Assembly: GCA_963703325.1 (NCBI GenBank)
Contig: OY969805.1
Span: 1,798,001-1,862,000 of the forward strand
Reading direction: 5' to 3'
Source: Aquilonibacter sp963703325
GTDB taxonomy: Bacteria > Vulcanimicrobiota > Vulcanimicrobiia > Vulcanimicrobiales > Vulcanimicrobiaceae
DNA: 64,000 nt
In this document: piece by piece, positions 32,944-41,902 of the stretch
Layout of the letters: each line of letters opens with the position of its first letter
Numbering within the stretch: the first letter of the stretch is position 1
The notes under the pieces: generated by a model
Database searches by the model: none
Seen by the model: the letters and a program-made list of their open reading frames with translations, nothing else
What the model was told of the DNA's origin: nothing
Position numbers and translations under genes: made by a program

Positions 32944-33648
32944 ATGAATCAGCCGTTATCGCGTCGTCTGGTGGCCGAAGCGTTCGGCACGTTCTGGCTG
33001 GTCTTTGGCGGTTGCGGTGCGGCGGTGCTCGCCGCGGCATTTCCGAAACTCGGCATCGGTTTCGTCGGCGTGGCGCTGGCGTTCGGGCTCACCCTACTGA
33101 CGATGGCGTATGCCATCGGCCGCATTTCGGGAGCGTATCTCAATCCGGCGGTCACCGTCGGCATGTGGCTCGCGAAGCGCTTTCCCGCACGCGACGTGCT
33201 TCCATACATCGTCGCCCAGGTCGTCGGTGCCATCGCCGGTGCGGCGGTGCTGTATCTCATCGCATCGGGCCAACCCGGCTGGGTGCCCGGACAGTTCGCG
33301 AGCAACGGCTACGGCGATCTCTCGCCCGGCGGCTACAACATGACGTCGGCGCTCGTCATCGAGTTCGTGTTGACCTTCGGCTTCGTGTGGGTCATCGTCG
33401 GCTCGACACACCACGAGGTCCCGAAAGGCTTTGCCGGCATCGCGATCGGCCTGGCACTTACGCTGATTCACCTGATCTCTATCCCGGTCGACAACACGTC
33501 GGTAAATCCGGCGCGCAGTACCGGGCCGGCGCTCTTCGCTGGTCCAGAAGAGCTCTCGCAGTTGTGGTTATTCTGGGTCGCGCCGCTGCTCGGCGGCGCG
33601 GCCGGCGGCTGGCTCTTCACGTTGATCTTTGGCGGCGACGAAGCCTGA
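32944..33648 (+). CDS. aqpZ: Aquaporin Z
   Basis: A 234-residue channel with six TM helices and two half-helices carrying the NPA motifs: LNPAVTVG near residue 63 and VNPARSTGP near 185. The selectivity-filter aromatic/Arg positions are those of water-selective AqpZ (Phe and His in the filter region, Arg after the second NPA). GAGGA precedes ATG 32944. It ends 5 bp before the stop of the convergent chemotaxis gene. Confidence 0.93.
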   Translation: MNQPLSRRLVAEAFGTFWLVFGGCGAAVLAAAFPKLGIGFVGVALAFGLTLLTMAYAIGRISGAYLNPAVTVGMWLAKRFPARDVLPYIVAQVVGAIAGAAVLYLIASGQPGWVPGQFASNGYGDLSPGGYNMTSALVIEFVLTFGFVWVIVGSTHHEVPKGFAGIAIGLALTLIHLISIPVDNTSVNPARSTGPALFAGPEELSQLWLFWVAPLLGGAAGGWLFTLIFGGDEA

Positions 33649-33652
33649 ACGG

Positions 33653-36319
33653 TCAGATGACGTTTGCATCGTAAATGATGCGCACGTTGCCGTGCCGGCG
33701 GCCGCGCACGTACAGCCCGACGATGATTTCATTGCACGCGACGCCGGTGTCGCGCGCGTAGACCCACGACTCCCACGCACGGCGTCCGTCGGCCGGAAGC
33801 GTGAGCGTGCAGCCCGCTTCGATGAAGGCTTGATAGGGTGCGCGCTTGGGCAACGTTTCGGCTGCCGGTCCCAAGCCGTGACGCGCGTACTTGAGCGATG
33901 CTGGATCTTCAAAGAGCCGCTTGATGCGGTTGCCCGGAACGTCGAGTGCCGGATCGCCGGTCCAGTCCCCGATCTGCCGCCGCGGATACGCGTAGACGAA
34001 CGAATTGAGATCGCCGACGACGATCGTCGCGATGCCGTACGGCAGAAGCTCCTCGTACGCTTGTTCCAGGATGTCGATGATCGGCTCTTCGATGACCGTA
34101 TCCCAGCGCGTCGAGTATTTCTCCGGGCTAAATCCGGTGGCCGGTACGAGCGAGACATCGAAGAGGTGCGCGAGCGTTTTGATTCGCGCGCCGGTAATCG
34201 GAACGTAGTCCGAGTGGAGCAGTGCATCGCGCGTGAGTTTCTTTGATGCGATCGCGTCTTGAATCACTCCTTCGATTCGCGCGGCGTAACCTACTCCAAG
34301 CGCGCGCAAACGCTCCGCTGCCGTACCGATCGAACGGCGGGCGGCGATCGCGTGCGAACGGCTTCCCAAAGTAATCAATTCGAGCCGGCGTTCGTCGGTC
34401 GTGCGCGCGGCTGCGTAGTCGAGCGACGTCGCGCCGGCGTTTACCCGCTTCAGTACCGCGTCGAGCGCGCGTGACTGCTCTTCGGCAGTCGCGGAGACGT
34501 CCAGTGCGCACTGTACCGTCGCCTCGAACGCCTCGTGCAGCTTCGTCAGCGCGGCCCGCGCGAGGTCAGCGCTGTGATTGACCGTCTGCGTCTCCGCCGC
34601 CACGCCGTCGCCCGAGTCTCGAATTGCACTCGACGTGGGGCCGACTTGCTCGATCGATTCGGCAACGACCCTGGTGGATTCATGGGTCGAGCGCGCGAGC
34701 GCGCGAATTTCCTTGGCGATCACCGCGAAGCCCCGTCCGCGATCGCCGGCATGCGCTGATTCGATCGCCGCATTGAGCGCGAGAAGGTTGGTCGCAGCCG
34801 AAATCGACTCGAGCAGGACCAGCATACGCTCGACGCTTCCCGCCGCCTCCTCCATCGCATCGACCAGCCGGCCGACCTCGTCGACACGACCGACGATCGT
34901 GCCGATACGTTCGAGTGCTTGGGCCAGCGCCGCAGTCACGCCGCCGTAGGCGCCGCGCATCTCTTCGACCAAGAGGCGCATGGCCGCCGAGGTTTCGGCG
35001 GCAGTGCGCGCCGCCTTCACCGACTGATCCACCGCCGACGCGACGTTCCCGATCTCGCTGCGCAACGCATCAAGCGACGATGCAATCGATTGCCAGGAAA
35101 AGCCGTTGCGCGCGGCCGTGACGTTTGCGCGGACGATGAGCGCGAGCGTGGTGCGCTCCGTATTGTTGAGCGCCTCCAGCACCGCCCGCACCGATCGCGC
35201 AGTTTGCGGGTACTGCACTTCCCCTTCGAACGACTCAGCCGGATCGCGCCCATCGAGAAGTGCGATCAACCAAGACGAGAGCAGCGTACGTTCGTCCGGC
35301 GGCGCGTGCGGAACTCGCAGCAGTCGCCAGGCTTGGGCGCTGCGCTCAGCTTCCTGCAGCACACCGAAGAGATCCAGTGCGGCGGCGTCGGCCGATGCTT
35401 TAGAGACGCCGCTGGCGTGACGGGAGATCTCTTCGATACTCGCGACGACGTTGTGCAGCGACGTCGACTGTTGTGTCGAGATGCTTGCGATACTTTCGAC
35501 GATTTCTTCCACGCGTTCGAGCGAATGGTGGCCGTCCAGCAGGTTCTTCGAAGCAGCATCGATGCGCAGCGAGGCCTCATCGGTCGCCGATTGAGCCTCA
35601 CGCGTTGCCGCAGTCAGCCGATCGGTGGCGCGTGCGAGGTCACCGATCAAGCGGCCGATATCGTCGCACGAAGCGCGCGTCGAACCGGCAAGTTTGCGCA
35701 CTTCGGATGCGACGATCGCAAAGCGCGCGCCGGCTTCGCCGATATGCGAGGCTTCAACCGAAGCATTCACGCCGAGCAGTTGCGCCTGCCGCGACATTTT
35801 CTTGAGCACTTTGAGAAAGGCACCGACGCCGCGGACCGCTTCATCCATCGTGCGCAGCGGTGTTACGCCGCCTTCGAGTCCCTGACCGAGCCCGGCAAGC
35901 GAACTACGAATTGCCTCGAACTCCGCCGCGGCTTCATCGGTCGCGGTGAACGCGCCCGAGACTACCCGCCGCAGCGCCTCGTCGGTCTGCGCGACGTGCG
36001 TTGCGCTGACCGCCGCTTCATTGATCGCCGAGGCCGTTTCGCGAATCCCTTGCTCGTGCTCCGAGGTTGACGCGACGATCTCGGCAAGCGACTCGCCGTC
36101 TCGGCGAGCGGCCCCAAGCGCACCATTGACGACGGAGGCGAGATCGTTGAGCTCGTTCGAGACGATAAAGAGGAAGCCAAGCAGCGCTTCAGCTTCAAGA
36201 CCGGTGGGCGCGGGCAATGTTAAATCGCGGCTCGATACTACGCGATCGAGCCAGGCTGCAAGTTTCGCGTCGTCGAGCGCGTCCTGCCGTTGGTCGTCTT
36301 CGACTGGGAGTGCCGTCAC
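33653..36319 (-). CDS. Soluble methyl-accepting chemotaxis protein with two signalling domains and a C-terminal sensor
   Basis: An 888-residue protein without TM helices. Two separate MCP hairpin tips are seen: QAQLLGVNASVEASH near residues 178-194, and TNLLALNAAIESAHAGD near 510-528. Each is flanked by long heptad coiled-coil helices and followed by RGFAVIAKEIRALA-type segments. The C-terminal 190 residues contain HSDYVPI, FVYAYPRR, NRIKRLFED, YARDTGVACNEI and the final RGRRHGNVRI, which match the conserved PilJ/Cache-like end of cytosolic transducers. A CheA/CheW link is expected but no che genes are nearby. GTG 36319 is the first start. Confidence 0.85.
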   Translation of the reverse strand: MTALPVEDDQRQDALDDAKLAAWLDRVVSSRDLTLPAPTGLEAEALLGFLFIVSNELNDLASVVNGALGAARRDGESLAEIVASTSEHEQGIRETASAINEAAVSATHVAQTDEALRRVVSGAFTATDEAAAEFEAIRSSLAGLGQGLEGGVTPLRTMDEAVRGVGAFLKVLKKMSRQAQLLGVNASVEASHIGEAGARFAIVASEVRKLAGSTRASCDDIGRLIGDLARATDRLTAATREAQSATDEASLRIDAASKNLLDGHHSLERVEEIVESIASISTQQSTSLHNVVASIEEISRHASGVSKASADAAALDLFGVLQEAERSAQAWRLLRVPHAPPDERTLLSSWLIALLDGRDPAESFEGEVQYPQTARSVRAVLEALNNTERTTLALIVRANVTAARNGFSWQSIASSLDALRSEIGNVASAVDQSVKAARTAAETSAAMRLLVEEMRGAYGGVTAALAQALERIGTIVGRVDEVGRLVDAMEEAAGSVERMLVLLESISAATNLLALNAAIESAHAGDRGRGFAVIAKEIRALARSTHESTRVVAESIEQVGPTSSAIRDSGDGVAAETQTVNHSADLARAALTKLHEAFEATVQCALDVSATAEEQSRALDAVLKRVNAGATSLDYAAARTTDERRLELITLGSRSHAIAARRSIGTAAERLRALGVGYAARIEGVIQDAIASKKLTRDALLHSDYVPITGARIKTLAHLFDVSLVPATGFSPEKYSTRWDTVIEEPIIDILEQAYEELLPYGIATIVVGDLNSFVYAYPRRQIGDWTGDPALDVPGNRIKRLFEDPASLKYARHGLGPAAETLPKRAPYQAFIEAGCTLTLPADGRRAWESWVYARDTGVACNEIIVGLYVRGRRHGNVRIIYDANVI

Positions 36320-36477
36320 CAGGGCTGATCATTCGGCAGACAGGGTGGGCATTGCTGCGCGGTCAACGCAGCGTGCGCGTCAAGTTTCGGCTATTCCCGT
36401 AAAACTACGGACGCCGGGGGCATGCTTGCCCCGCTAGGATCGTCTGATCACGACGCTTGTCGAGAGGAGACGATTCT

Positions 36478-36939
36478 ATGAATGCACGCGATGCGTTCTA
36501 CTACCTGATCAACTTCATCACGCTCGGTTTTTGGACGGTTGCGCTCGGCCAGATTTGGTATGCGTTGATCGGCCGTTGGTTTCCCGATTCGGCCACCTTT
36601 GCATATACGCAGCTGATGCTGCGCGACCAGATTTCATGGCAAGTTTCCACCATCATTGTCGCGTTTCCGGTCTTTGTTGCGATCCACTATCTCATTCGCA
36701 GAGAGCTTCGGCTGCGGCCGGATTTGTATGAGCCGGGGGTCCGCAAATGGCTCACGTACATCGCATTGGTCTTCGCCGGGCTCGTGGTACTGGTCGACGG
36801 CATGTGGTTTACCAACGCGCTGTTACGCGGTGAGCTCACGACGCGGTTCATCCTCGACTCGATCGTTCTGCTCGTGCTCGGGGGCGGCGTTTTCGGATAC
36901 TACCTCGCGACAATTGATCCGCGCAAGGCGTCGGTATGA
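36478..36939 (+). CDS. DUF5671 membrane protein
   Basis: A 153-residue membrane protein with four TM segments. The beginning ARDAFYYLINFITLGFWTVALGQIWYALI and the middle IAFPVFVAIHYLIRREL are typical of DUF5671. GGAGA precedes ATG 36478. It overlaps the following small gene by ATGA, so the two form a pair. Function unknown. Confidence 0.8.
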   Translation: MNARDAFYYLINFITLGFWTVALGQIWYALIGRWFPDSATFAYTQLMLRDQISWQVSTIIVAFPVFVAIHYLIRRELRLRPDLYEPGVRKWLTYIALVFAGLVVLVDGMWFTNALLRGELTTRFILDSIVLLVLGGGVFGYYLATIDPRKASV

Positions 36940-37331
36940 GGTACGAGTCGATGTTCGGCATGGCGACAGCGGTCGCGGTGCTCGGTGGCGTGGCGCTCGC
37001 GTTCTCGGTTATCGGTTCGCCGGCGCACGAACGCGCGCTGGCGCTCGACCGCAAACGCGTGGCCGATCTGCAGAAGCTCGAAGCGCGTGTCGATCAGGCC
37101 TACTGGGCGAAGGAACTGCCCGCTGTCTCTCCCGACAGCACGCTACGCGATCCGCTCACGGCGAAGCCGTACGAATACAGGCGCCTCGATGCGATGCACT
37201 ATCAGCTGTGCGCGACGTTTCAGCTTGCGAGTGACAAGCCGGAGGGCGACATCGACCCGTTCGCTTCGAATTGGTCGCACCGCGCGGGCCGCTCTTGTTA
37301 CCGGTTGGGAGCGTCTAGGCGCGCGGAATAA
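36936..37331 (+). CDS. Small membrane-anchored protein of unknown function
   Basis: A 131-residue protein with one N-terminal hydrophobic segment (residues 7-27) and a charged periplasmic-like part (LDRKRVADLQKLEARVDQAYWAKELPA), then a Cys-containing end. Co-translated with the DUF5671 gene by an ATGA overlap and found with such genes, so they may act together. No family recognised. The last 17 bp overlap msrB on the other strand. Confidence 0.6.
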   Translation: MRYESMFGMATAVAVLGGVALAFSVIGSPAHERALALDRKRVADLQKLEARVDQAYWAKELPAVSPDSTLRDPLTAKPYEYRRLDAMHYQLCATFQLASDKPEGDIDPFASNWSHRAGRSCYRLGASRRAE

Positions 37332-37785
37332 ATTGCAGCGCTAAGCCGTCGATACAGTAGCGCAGGTGCGTCGGTGCCGGACCGTCATCGAAGATATGCC
37401 CCAAATGGCTACCGCAGCGCGCGCAGTGCACTTCGGTGCGTTCCTCGCCGGGAAGATCGTAGTCGGCTTGTCGCAGCGTCGTGTGCGGAAGCACGGTAAA
37501 GAACGACGGCCACCCGTCGCCGCTGTCGTACTTCATGTCGGATGTGAAGAGTTCGAGGTTGCAGCCGGCACAGTTGTACACTCCGGCACGGTGCTCGGCA
37601 TTGAGCGGACTCGAGAACGACGGCTCGGTACCGTTCTGGCGCAGAATCACGTAGCGGTCAGGGCCGAGGAGCTCTTTCCACTCCGCGTCGGTGTGCGTGA
37701 CCGCGTATTTCGTTGCCGCGCGCGCGAGCACCGGCGCTAAAACGATCGCGCCGGCAAGGCTACCGATAAAGCCAGAACGTCTCAT
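37315..37785 (-). CDS. msrB: Peptide-methionine (R)-S-oxide reductase, exported
   Basis: A 156-residue MsrB. The zinc Cys pairs CAGC and CARCGSHLGH and the catalytic RYCIDGLAL (in the family RYCxNS) are all present. The enzyme reduces methionine-R-sulfoxide in proteins. The N-terminus has a signal (MRRSGFIGSLAGAIVLAPVLARAA) with an RR pair, so it probably works in the periplasm. The 3' end overlaps the neighbouring gene by 17 bp. Confidence 0.93.
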   Translation of the reverse strand: MRRSGFIGSLAGAIVLAPVLARAATKYAVTHTDAEWKELLGPDRYVILRQNGTEPSFSSPLNAEHRAGVYNCAGCNLELFTSDMKYDSGDGWPSFFTVLPHTTLRQADYDLPGEERTEVHCARCGSHLGHIFDDGPAPTHLRYCIDGLALQFIPRA

Positions 37786-37825
37786 ATGTTCTCAAGAACG
37801 CCGCTGCGGCGGTCTTGGATGCATC

Positions 37826-38972
37826 CTAGGCCAGGACGTCGCGGCGCACGTTACGCACGCTGGTCGTCGCGGTCAGGCCCATCGTAATATCGAGTTCCCC
37901 ACGAATGATCTCGATCGCGCGGGTGACACCGGCTTGGCCGGCCGCACCCAAGCCGTAGATGTACGCGCGGCCGAGCAAGCAGGAGTGCGCCCCGAGCGCA
38001 AGCGCCCGCAAGACATCTTGCCCGGTGCGAATGCCGCTGTCGAGGATGATCTCGGTCTCGCCGCCGACGGCCTCGACGATCGCTGGGAGCGCGGAGATGG
38101 TCGAGGGTGCGCCGTCGAGTCTGACGTCCCCCGTGATTCGAGACGACGATCGCGGTCGCGCCCGTTTTTGCCGCAATGCGTGCGTCATGGGGGTCCATCA
38201 CGCCTTTGATGATGATGCGTCCCGGCCATAACTCGCGGATCCACTCGAGATCGCGCCAGTTCAAGGTCGGATCGAACTGTTTCGAAACCCAGGTGGCAAG
38301 TTGGCTGATGTTGTCCATGCCCTTGATATGCCCGGCGAGATTGCCGAACGTCTTGCGCTTGCCGCGCCAAACCGAGAGCGCCCAGGCCGGTTTGGTCGCG
38401 ACGTCGAGCAGGTTAGCAGCGGTGATGTCCAGCGGGACGGAGAGACCGTTCTTGATGTCACAGTGGCGTTGTCCGAGCATCGTGAGGTCCATTGTGACCA
38501 TCAACGCGCTGCACTTTGCGGCGGCCGCACGGGCGATGAGATCGCGGACGAAGCCGCGATCGCGCATCACGTAGAGTTGGAACCAAAACGGCTTCTCAAC
38601 GGCTTGCGCAACGTCTTCGATCGAGCAGATCGACATCGTGCTCAACGTAAATTGAATCCCGGCGGCATGGGCGGCGCGGCAAGCGAGAATCTCGCCGTCA
38701 CCGTGCTGCATGCCGCACAGTCCGATTGGGGCGAAGGCAAAGGGCAGCGCTGAGGGTTCACCCGCAATGGTCGTCGAGAGGTCGCGCTCGGCCATGTCGA
38801 TGCCGATCCGCTGTCGCAGGTGCAGCGCTTCGAAATCGGTGCGATTGGCTCGCAGCGTCGACTGTGTGTACGAGCCGTGGTCGCCATATTGAAAGAATGC
38901 GCGCGGCACGCGCTGCTCGGCTAGCGCGCGCAAATCCTCGATCGACGTTGCTTTGCGCAGCGACGTGCTCAT
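37826..38972 (-). pseudogene. FMN-dependent alpha-hydroxy-acid oxidase (lactate-oxidase-like) with a frameshift
   Basis: A roughly 380-residue TIM-barrel flavoprotein. The FMN site (FAFAPIGLCGMQHGD), substrate region (LVMRDRGFVRDLI) and catalytic His in SNHGGRQ (near residue 283) are seen. One extra base near 38120 then shifts the frame; the other frame resumes at LDGAPSTISALP and continues to a normal C-terminus (IILDSGIRTGQDVLRALALGA). Removing the base restores one ORF ending at 37826. It may be a recent pseudogene or an assembly error. It overlaps dacB by ATGA at the 5' end. Confidence 0.8.
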
Positions 38973-40282
38973 TCGAAGAACGCTTCCAAAAAGGTCGATT
39001 GAAACGCGCGCAAATTTGCCGAGGCCGTTGGTCCGTCATCCATCCAGTTGTTTACCATGAGCGCGAAGATGAGCGTGCCGTGCGGCGTTTCCATGTAACC
39101 GGCTAGCGTGTGGGTGTGATTGACTGTGCCGGTCTTGGCGACGACCTTGCCCAGCAGCGGCGGGAATTTAAAGGCGCGCGCGAGCGTTCCGCGCTCGCCG
39201 GCAATGGGGAGTGCACCCATCACGATGTCACGATTGGGTCCATTGTAGTCGTGCGCGAGAATCGTCACCAGATCGCGCGCGCTGATGCGGTCGTAACTCG
39301 AGAGCCCGCTGCCGTCGCTCAGCGTGGTCGTTGCCGGGTCGATTCCGATCGTGCGAAGCCAGGCTCGCTCGCGTTCGAGCGCCGCGCCGCGATCGGGCGC
39401 GAGGGCATCGAGCAGTGATTCCGCGAGCAGATTGTCGCTCGGGAGCCACATGTCGCTCAACAGCGTTGTAAGCGGGGGTGAGTGGTGCGTCCACAGCACG
39501 CGCGTTCCGGCCGGCGCGGCGCCTAAACGCGCCGAATCAGCAAAGACGATGCCGCCGCGTGTCAGCGCGCCGCCGGCAAGAGCGAGCGTAGCGCGTGGCG
39601 GATCGAGGACCGAGGTGTGCATATCGGCGTCGGTTTCGTCGACCGGTACGCTGCCGCTAAGAATCAGCGTGTCGGGCTGATCCCACGACATCGCGAGCCA
39701 TGTCGTGTCATCGGAGTGCGCGGGGCCGGTCGTTGCCTGGTTGACGATCGTGACCACCGTGTTCGCGGGTTGGACCGTGAGCGACGGCGCCGCGCCGACA
39801 GCCCCAGGATGCACGTACACACGCAAGGCGTTCTCGTCGATCGAAAGCGGGCTTGGCGGTGCGGAATAATAGAATGGAAGATCGTCGACCGACCATCCGC
39901 CGGGATAGCGCTCCAGACGCGGCGGTCCGTCGTCGCCGACGAGCGCGTCGAAATGGGTTTGCCCGAGTGCCGTCAAGGCGCGCGCGGCATCGTCGAAGTC
40001 GCTTGGGCGCAACAGTGGATCGCCGCCGCCGCGCAGGTAGAGCGTGGTCCCGTCGGTCTCGAGCGTGGTCGTGAAACTGAAGTTCACGCCGAGTTGGTCG
40101 ATCGTTGCCGAACCGACCAACAGTTTGAGGGTCGATGCGGGCACAACGTCGGCGTCGGCATTGCGCTCGTAGAGCACTTGCCCGTTTTGCGCCGAGATCA
40201 CATACGCACTGACCAGCGCGCCGCGCAATGTCGGCGCCTCGAAAAGCGGGGCGGGAAGAAGAAGTGCGAAGAGCGCCAGCAT
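38969..40282 (-). CDS. dacB: D-alanyl-D-alanine carboxypeptidase, PBP4 type (peptidase S13)
   Basis: A 437-residue penicillin-binding protein. The three class-C active-site motifs are in order: SxxK in PASTLKLL near residue 50, SDN in LPSDNLLAE near 290, and KTG in VAKTGTVNH near 400. The first 12 residues look like a signal sequence. It removes the terminal D-alanine from, or cuts, peptidoglycan cross-links. ATG 40282 overlaps the divergent methyltransferase start by two bases. It is upstream of, and overlaps, the hydroxy-acid oxidase gene. Confidence 0.9.
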   Translation of the reverse strand: MLALFALLLPAPLFEAPTLRGALVSAYVISAQNGQVLYERNADADVVPASTLKLLVGSATIDQLGVNFSFTTTLETDGTTLYLRGGGDPLLRPSDFDDAARALTALGQTHFDALVGDDGPPRLERYPGGWSVDDLPFYYSAPPSPLSIDENALRVYVHPGAVGAAPSLTVQPANTVVTIVNQATTGPAHSDDTTWLAMSWDQPDTLILSGSVPVDETDADMHTSVLDPPRATLALAGGALTRGGIVFADSARLGAAPAGTRVLWTHHSPPLTTLLSDMWLPSDNLLAESLLDALAPDRGAALERERAWLRTIGIDPATTTLSDGSGLSSYDRISARDLVTILAHDYNGPNRDIVMGALPIAGERGTLARAFKFPPLLGKVVAKTGTVNHTHTLAGYMETPHGTLIFALMVNNWMDDGPTASANLRAFQSTFLEAFFE

Positions 40283-41126
40283 GGGCAGTTCATTTGCGCG
40301 ATCCGTTGCGGGGGGCCTCCTCGACCGGCTCCAGCGTGTCGCCGCAAAATCGCCGCTTGGCGTGCGACTCGCAGTCGCGTTGCGCAATCAGTGCCGCTGC
40401 GTGATTAAGTATCATCTCGCCGAGAGTCCGGATGCACTCGATACCGGCGAACGTTGGCTCGTGGAGCGCGTGGCACGCTACGGCGATCGCTTCGTGGACG
40501 TCGGTACGAACATTGGCGATTGGCTCGGTATGGTCGTCGAGAATATGCAGGACCGTACGTTTGCAGCGCTCGCTTTTGAACCGTCACGAAGTGCATTCGA
40601 GGCGCTCGAAGGCCGATTCCGTGCCGAACCACGCATCACGCCGTTCAATGTCGCATTGGGCAGTCAACCCGGATCGATGGCGTTTTTCGAACAACCCGAT
40701 GCGGGCCGCGGCAGCAGCCTGGTTCCCGATTTCATGCGTACGCCAGGTATTGCGCGCCCCGTCTCCGTGACAACGCTTGATGTGGCGCTGCGCGACGCGG
40801 GATGGGATCGCGTCGATCTTCTGAAAATCGACGCCGAGGGCTACGACCTACAAGTGATGCGTGGTGCGAGTGACGCTATCGCATCGCACGCAATCGGCGC
40901 GCTGCAGTTCGAATACAATCGGGCCTGGCAGCTGGCCGGTGACACGCTTCGGGCGGCGTATACGTTGCTCGAATCGAACGGCTACCGCGTCTTCGTGCTC
41001 AAACGCGACGGGCTGTACACGCTAGACTACCTGCGCTACGAAGAATACTTCGAGTACACCAATTTCGTGGCGATCGCTCCTGCCGTCATCGGACGCTTCG
41101 AGGATCGGCTGCGCGGTGTTATTTAG
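40281..41126 (+). CDS. FkbM family methyltransferase
   Basis: A 281-residue SAM-dependent methyltransferase. The motif-I region FVDVGTNIGDWLG is near residue 70, motif II near ALAFEPSRSAFEALEG, and motif IV LLKIDAEGYDLQVMRGA near 185, as in FkbM enzymes that O-methylate sugars or polyketides. The target is unknown. ATG 40281 shares the CATG with the divergent dacB start, so both ribosome sites would lie within the opposite gene. Followed by the accessory patch. Confidence 0.85.
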   Translation: MGSSFARSVAGGLLDRLQRVAAKSPLGVRLAVALRNQCRCVIKYHLAESPDALDTGERWLVERVARYGDRFVDVGTNIGDWLGMVVENMQDRTFAALAFEPSRSAFEALEGRFRAEPRITPFNVALGSQPGSMAFFEQPDAGRGSSLVPDFMRTPGIARPVSVTTLDVALRDAGWDRVDLLKIDAEGYDLQVMRGASDAIASHAIGALQFEYNRAWQLAGDTLRAAYTLLESNGYRVFVLKRDGLYTLDYLRYEEYFEYTNFVAIAPAVIGRFEDRLRGVI

Positions 41127-41584
41127 GAGGTATATAACAGAAGATCACAAGGCTGTTCGTGGCCTGGACAACCCAGGCTACCAATCGTATGGGTAGTAAG
41201 GACTACTTTACACTTCCTTGATGGTTCTGGTACGCTCGACCCATAGTTCCAATTGCCTGGAATTATCACCACTTGTTGTTTGCATGGCAATGGATGCCGT
41301 TGAGCGGGTTCACGCACGGGTGTTTGTCACATGGACGTGATCAGACGCAAACTTCATCAGCCTTGAGCCGGGACATCTAGGCGATCCCTAGGCGTTTCTA
41401 TTGCAAAGTGCAGACGGGCCACTCGGTCGCGTTTATTTTTGCTAATTCAGCTGATAAGGATGTGAGCTGTGATTATCTCCCGCACATTGCTCGACAACGC
41501 AGGAAGCAATTCGAGTAGCGAGTCGACGGCGGGGACGCAATTGAGTGTGCACCCTGTAGTGAACCCCGACCCTGACACAGAAAG
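41127..41584. other. Gene-free stretch with lower GC
   Basis: About 460 bases with no supported coding region. An AGGAGG site directly after the fkbM stop (41127-) leads into a degenerate stretch, and the only small open frames have no codon-use support. The composition is less GC-rich than the surroundings. The last bases hold an IS-end-like sequence listed separately. Confidence 0.6.
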
Positions 41585-41640
41585 TTGAGCTTGCCTGCCT
41601 GCTTTGGAGGTAACTCATGCCCCGTGTCTACCGGCGCGGG
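41555..41640 (+). mobile_element. Possible remnant of the left end of an IS3-type element
   Basis: The stretch around 41562-41632 (TGTAGTGAACCCCGACC at its start, then GGAGG and an ATG) has the look of an IS terminus with the ribosome site and first codons of OrfA (MPRVYRR). Reading then breaks off after about 22 codons. No matching right end is seen, so this is a weak call from pattern only. Confidence 0.3.
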
Positions 41641-41902
41641 CGTTCTTTCAATTGGCATCGGGGGATCCGGGAAGGATTGTAACAACCAGCAGATTGTGGG
41701 CGTTCCGGGTGTAAATGGTCAGGTCTACCAATACGCACAGATTGACGCAGCGCTCAACCAGTTCGAGGCCAATTATGCAAACGCGATTGCCGGAGGCCAA
41801 GCGATTCCGCTTGCCTGGGACAGTGCCGCGAACCCGGGCTCGCCGCCGCCGTCGGATACGTATCTTTCCCCGAGTTATCAGTCGAATGAGTACTACGCGT
41901 AG
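41585..41902 (+). CDS. Short ORF, probably a truncated gene end
   Basis: A 105-residue frame (TTG start) rich in Gly, Asn, Gln and Tyr (VGVPGVNGQVYQYAQIDAALNQFEANYANAIAGG) with an extracellular-protein look. The first residues run through the IS-like remnant, so the real gene has probably lost its start and the C-terminal part survives. Its last 17 bp overlap the next gene. Function unknown. Confidence 0.4.
   Translation: MSLPACFGGNSCPVSTGAGVLSIGIGGSGKDCNNQQIVGVPGVNGQVYQYAQIDAALNQFEANYANAIAGGQAIPLAWDSAANPGSPPPSDTYLSPSYQSNEYYA

Noticed and set aside
41123..41317. 64-residue frame on the reverse strand in the gene-free region
   Set aside because: No ribosome site, no homology signal, odd codon use and it overlaps the fkbM stop; probably non-coding.
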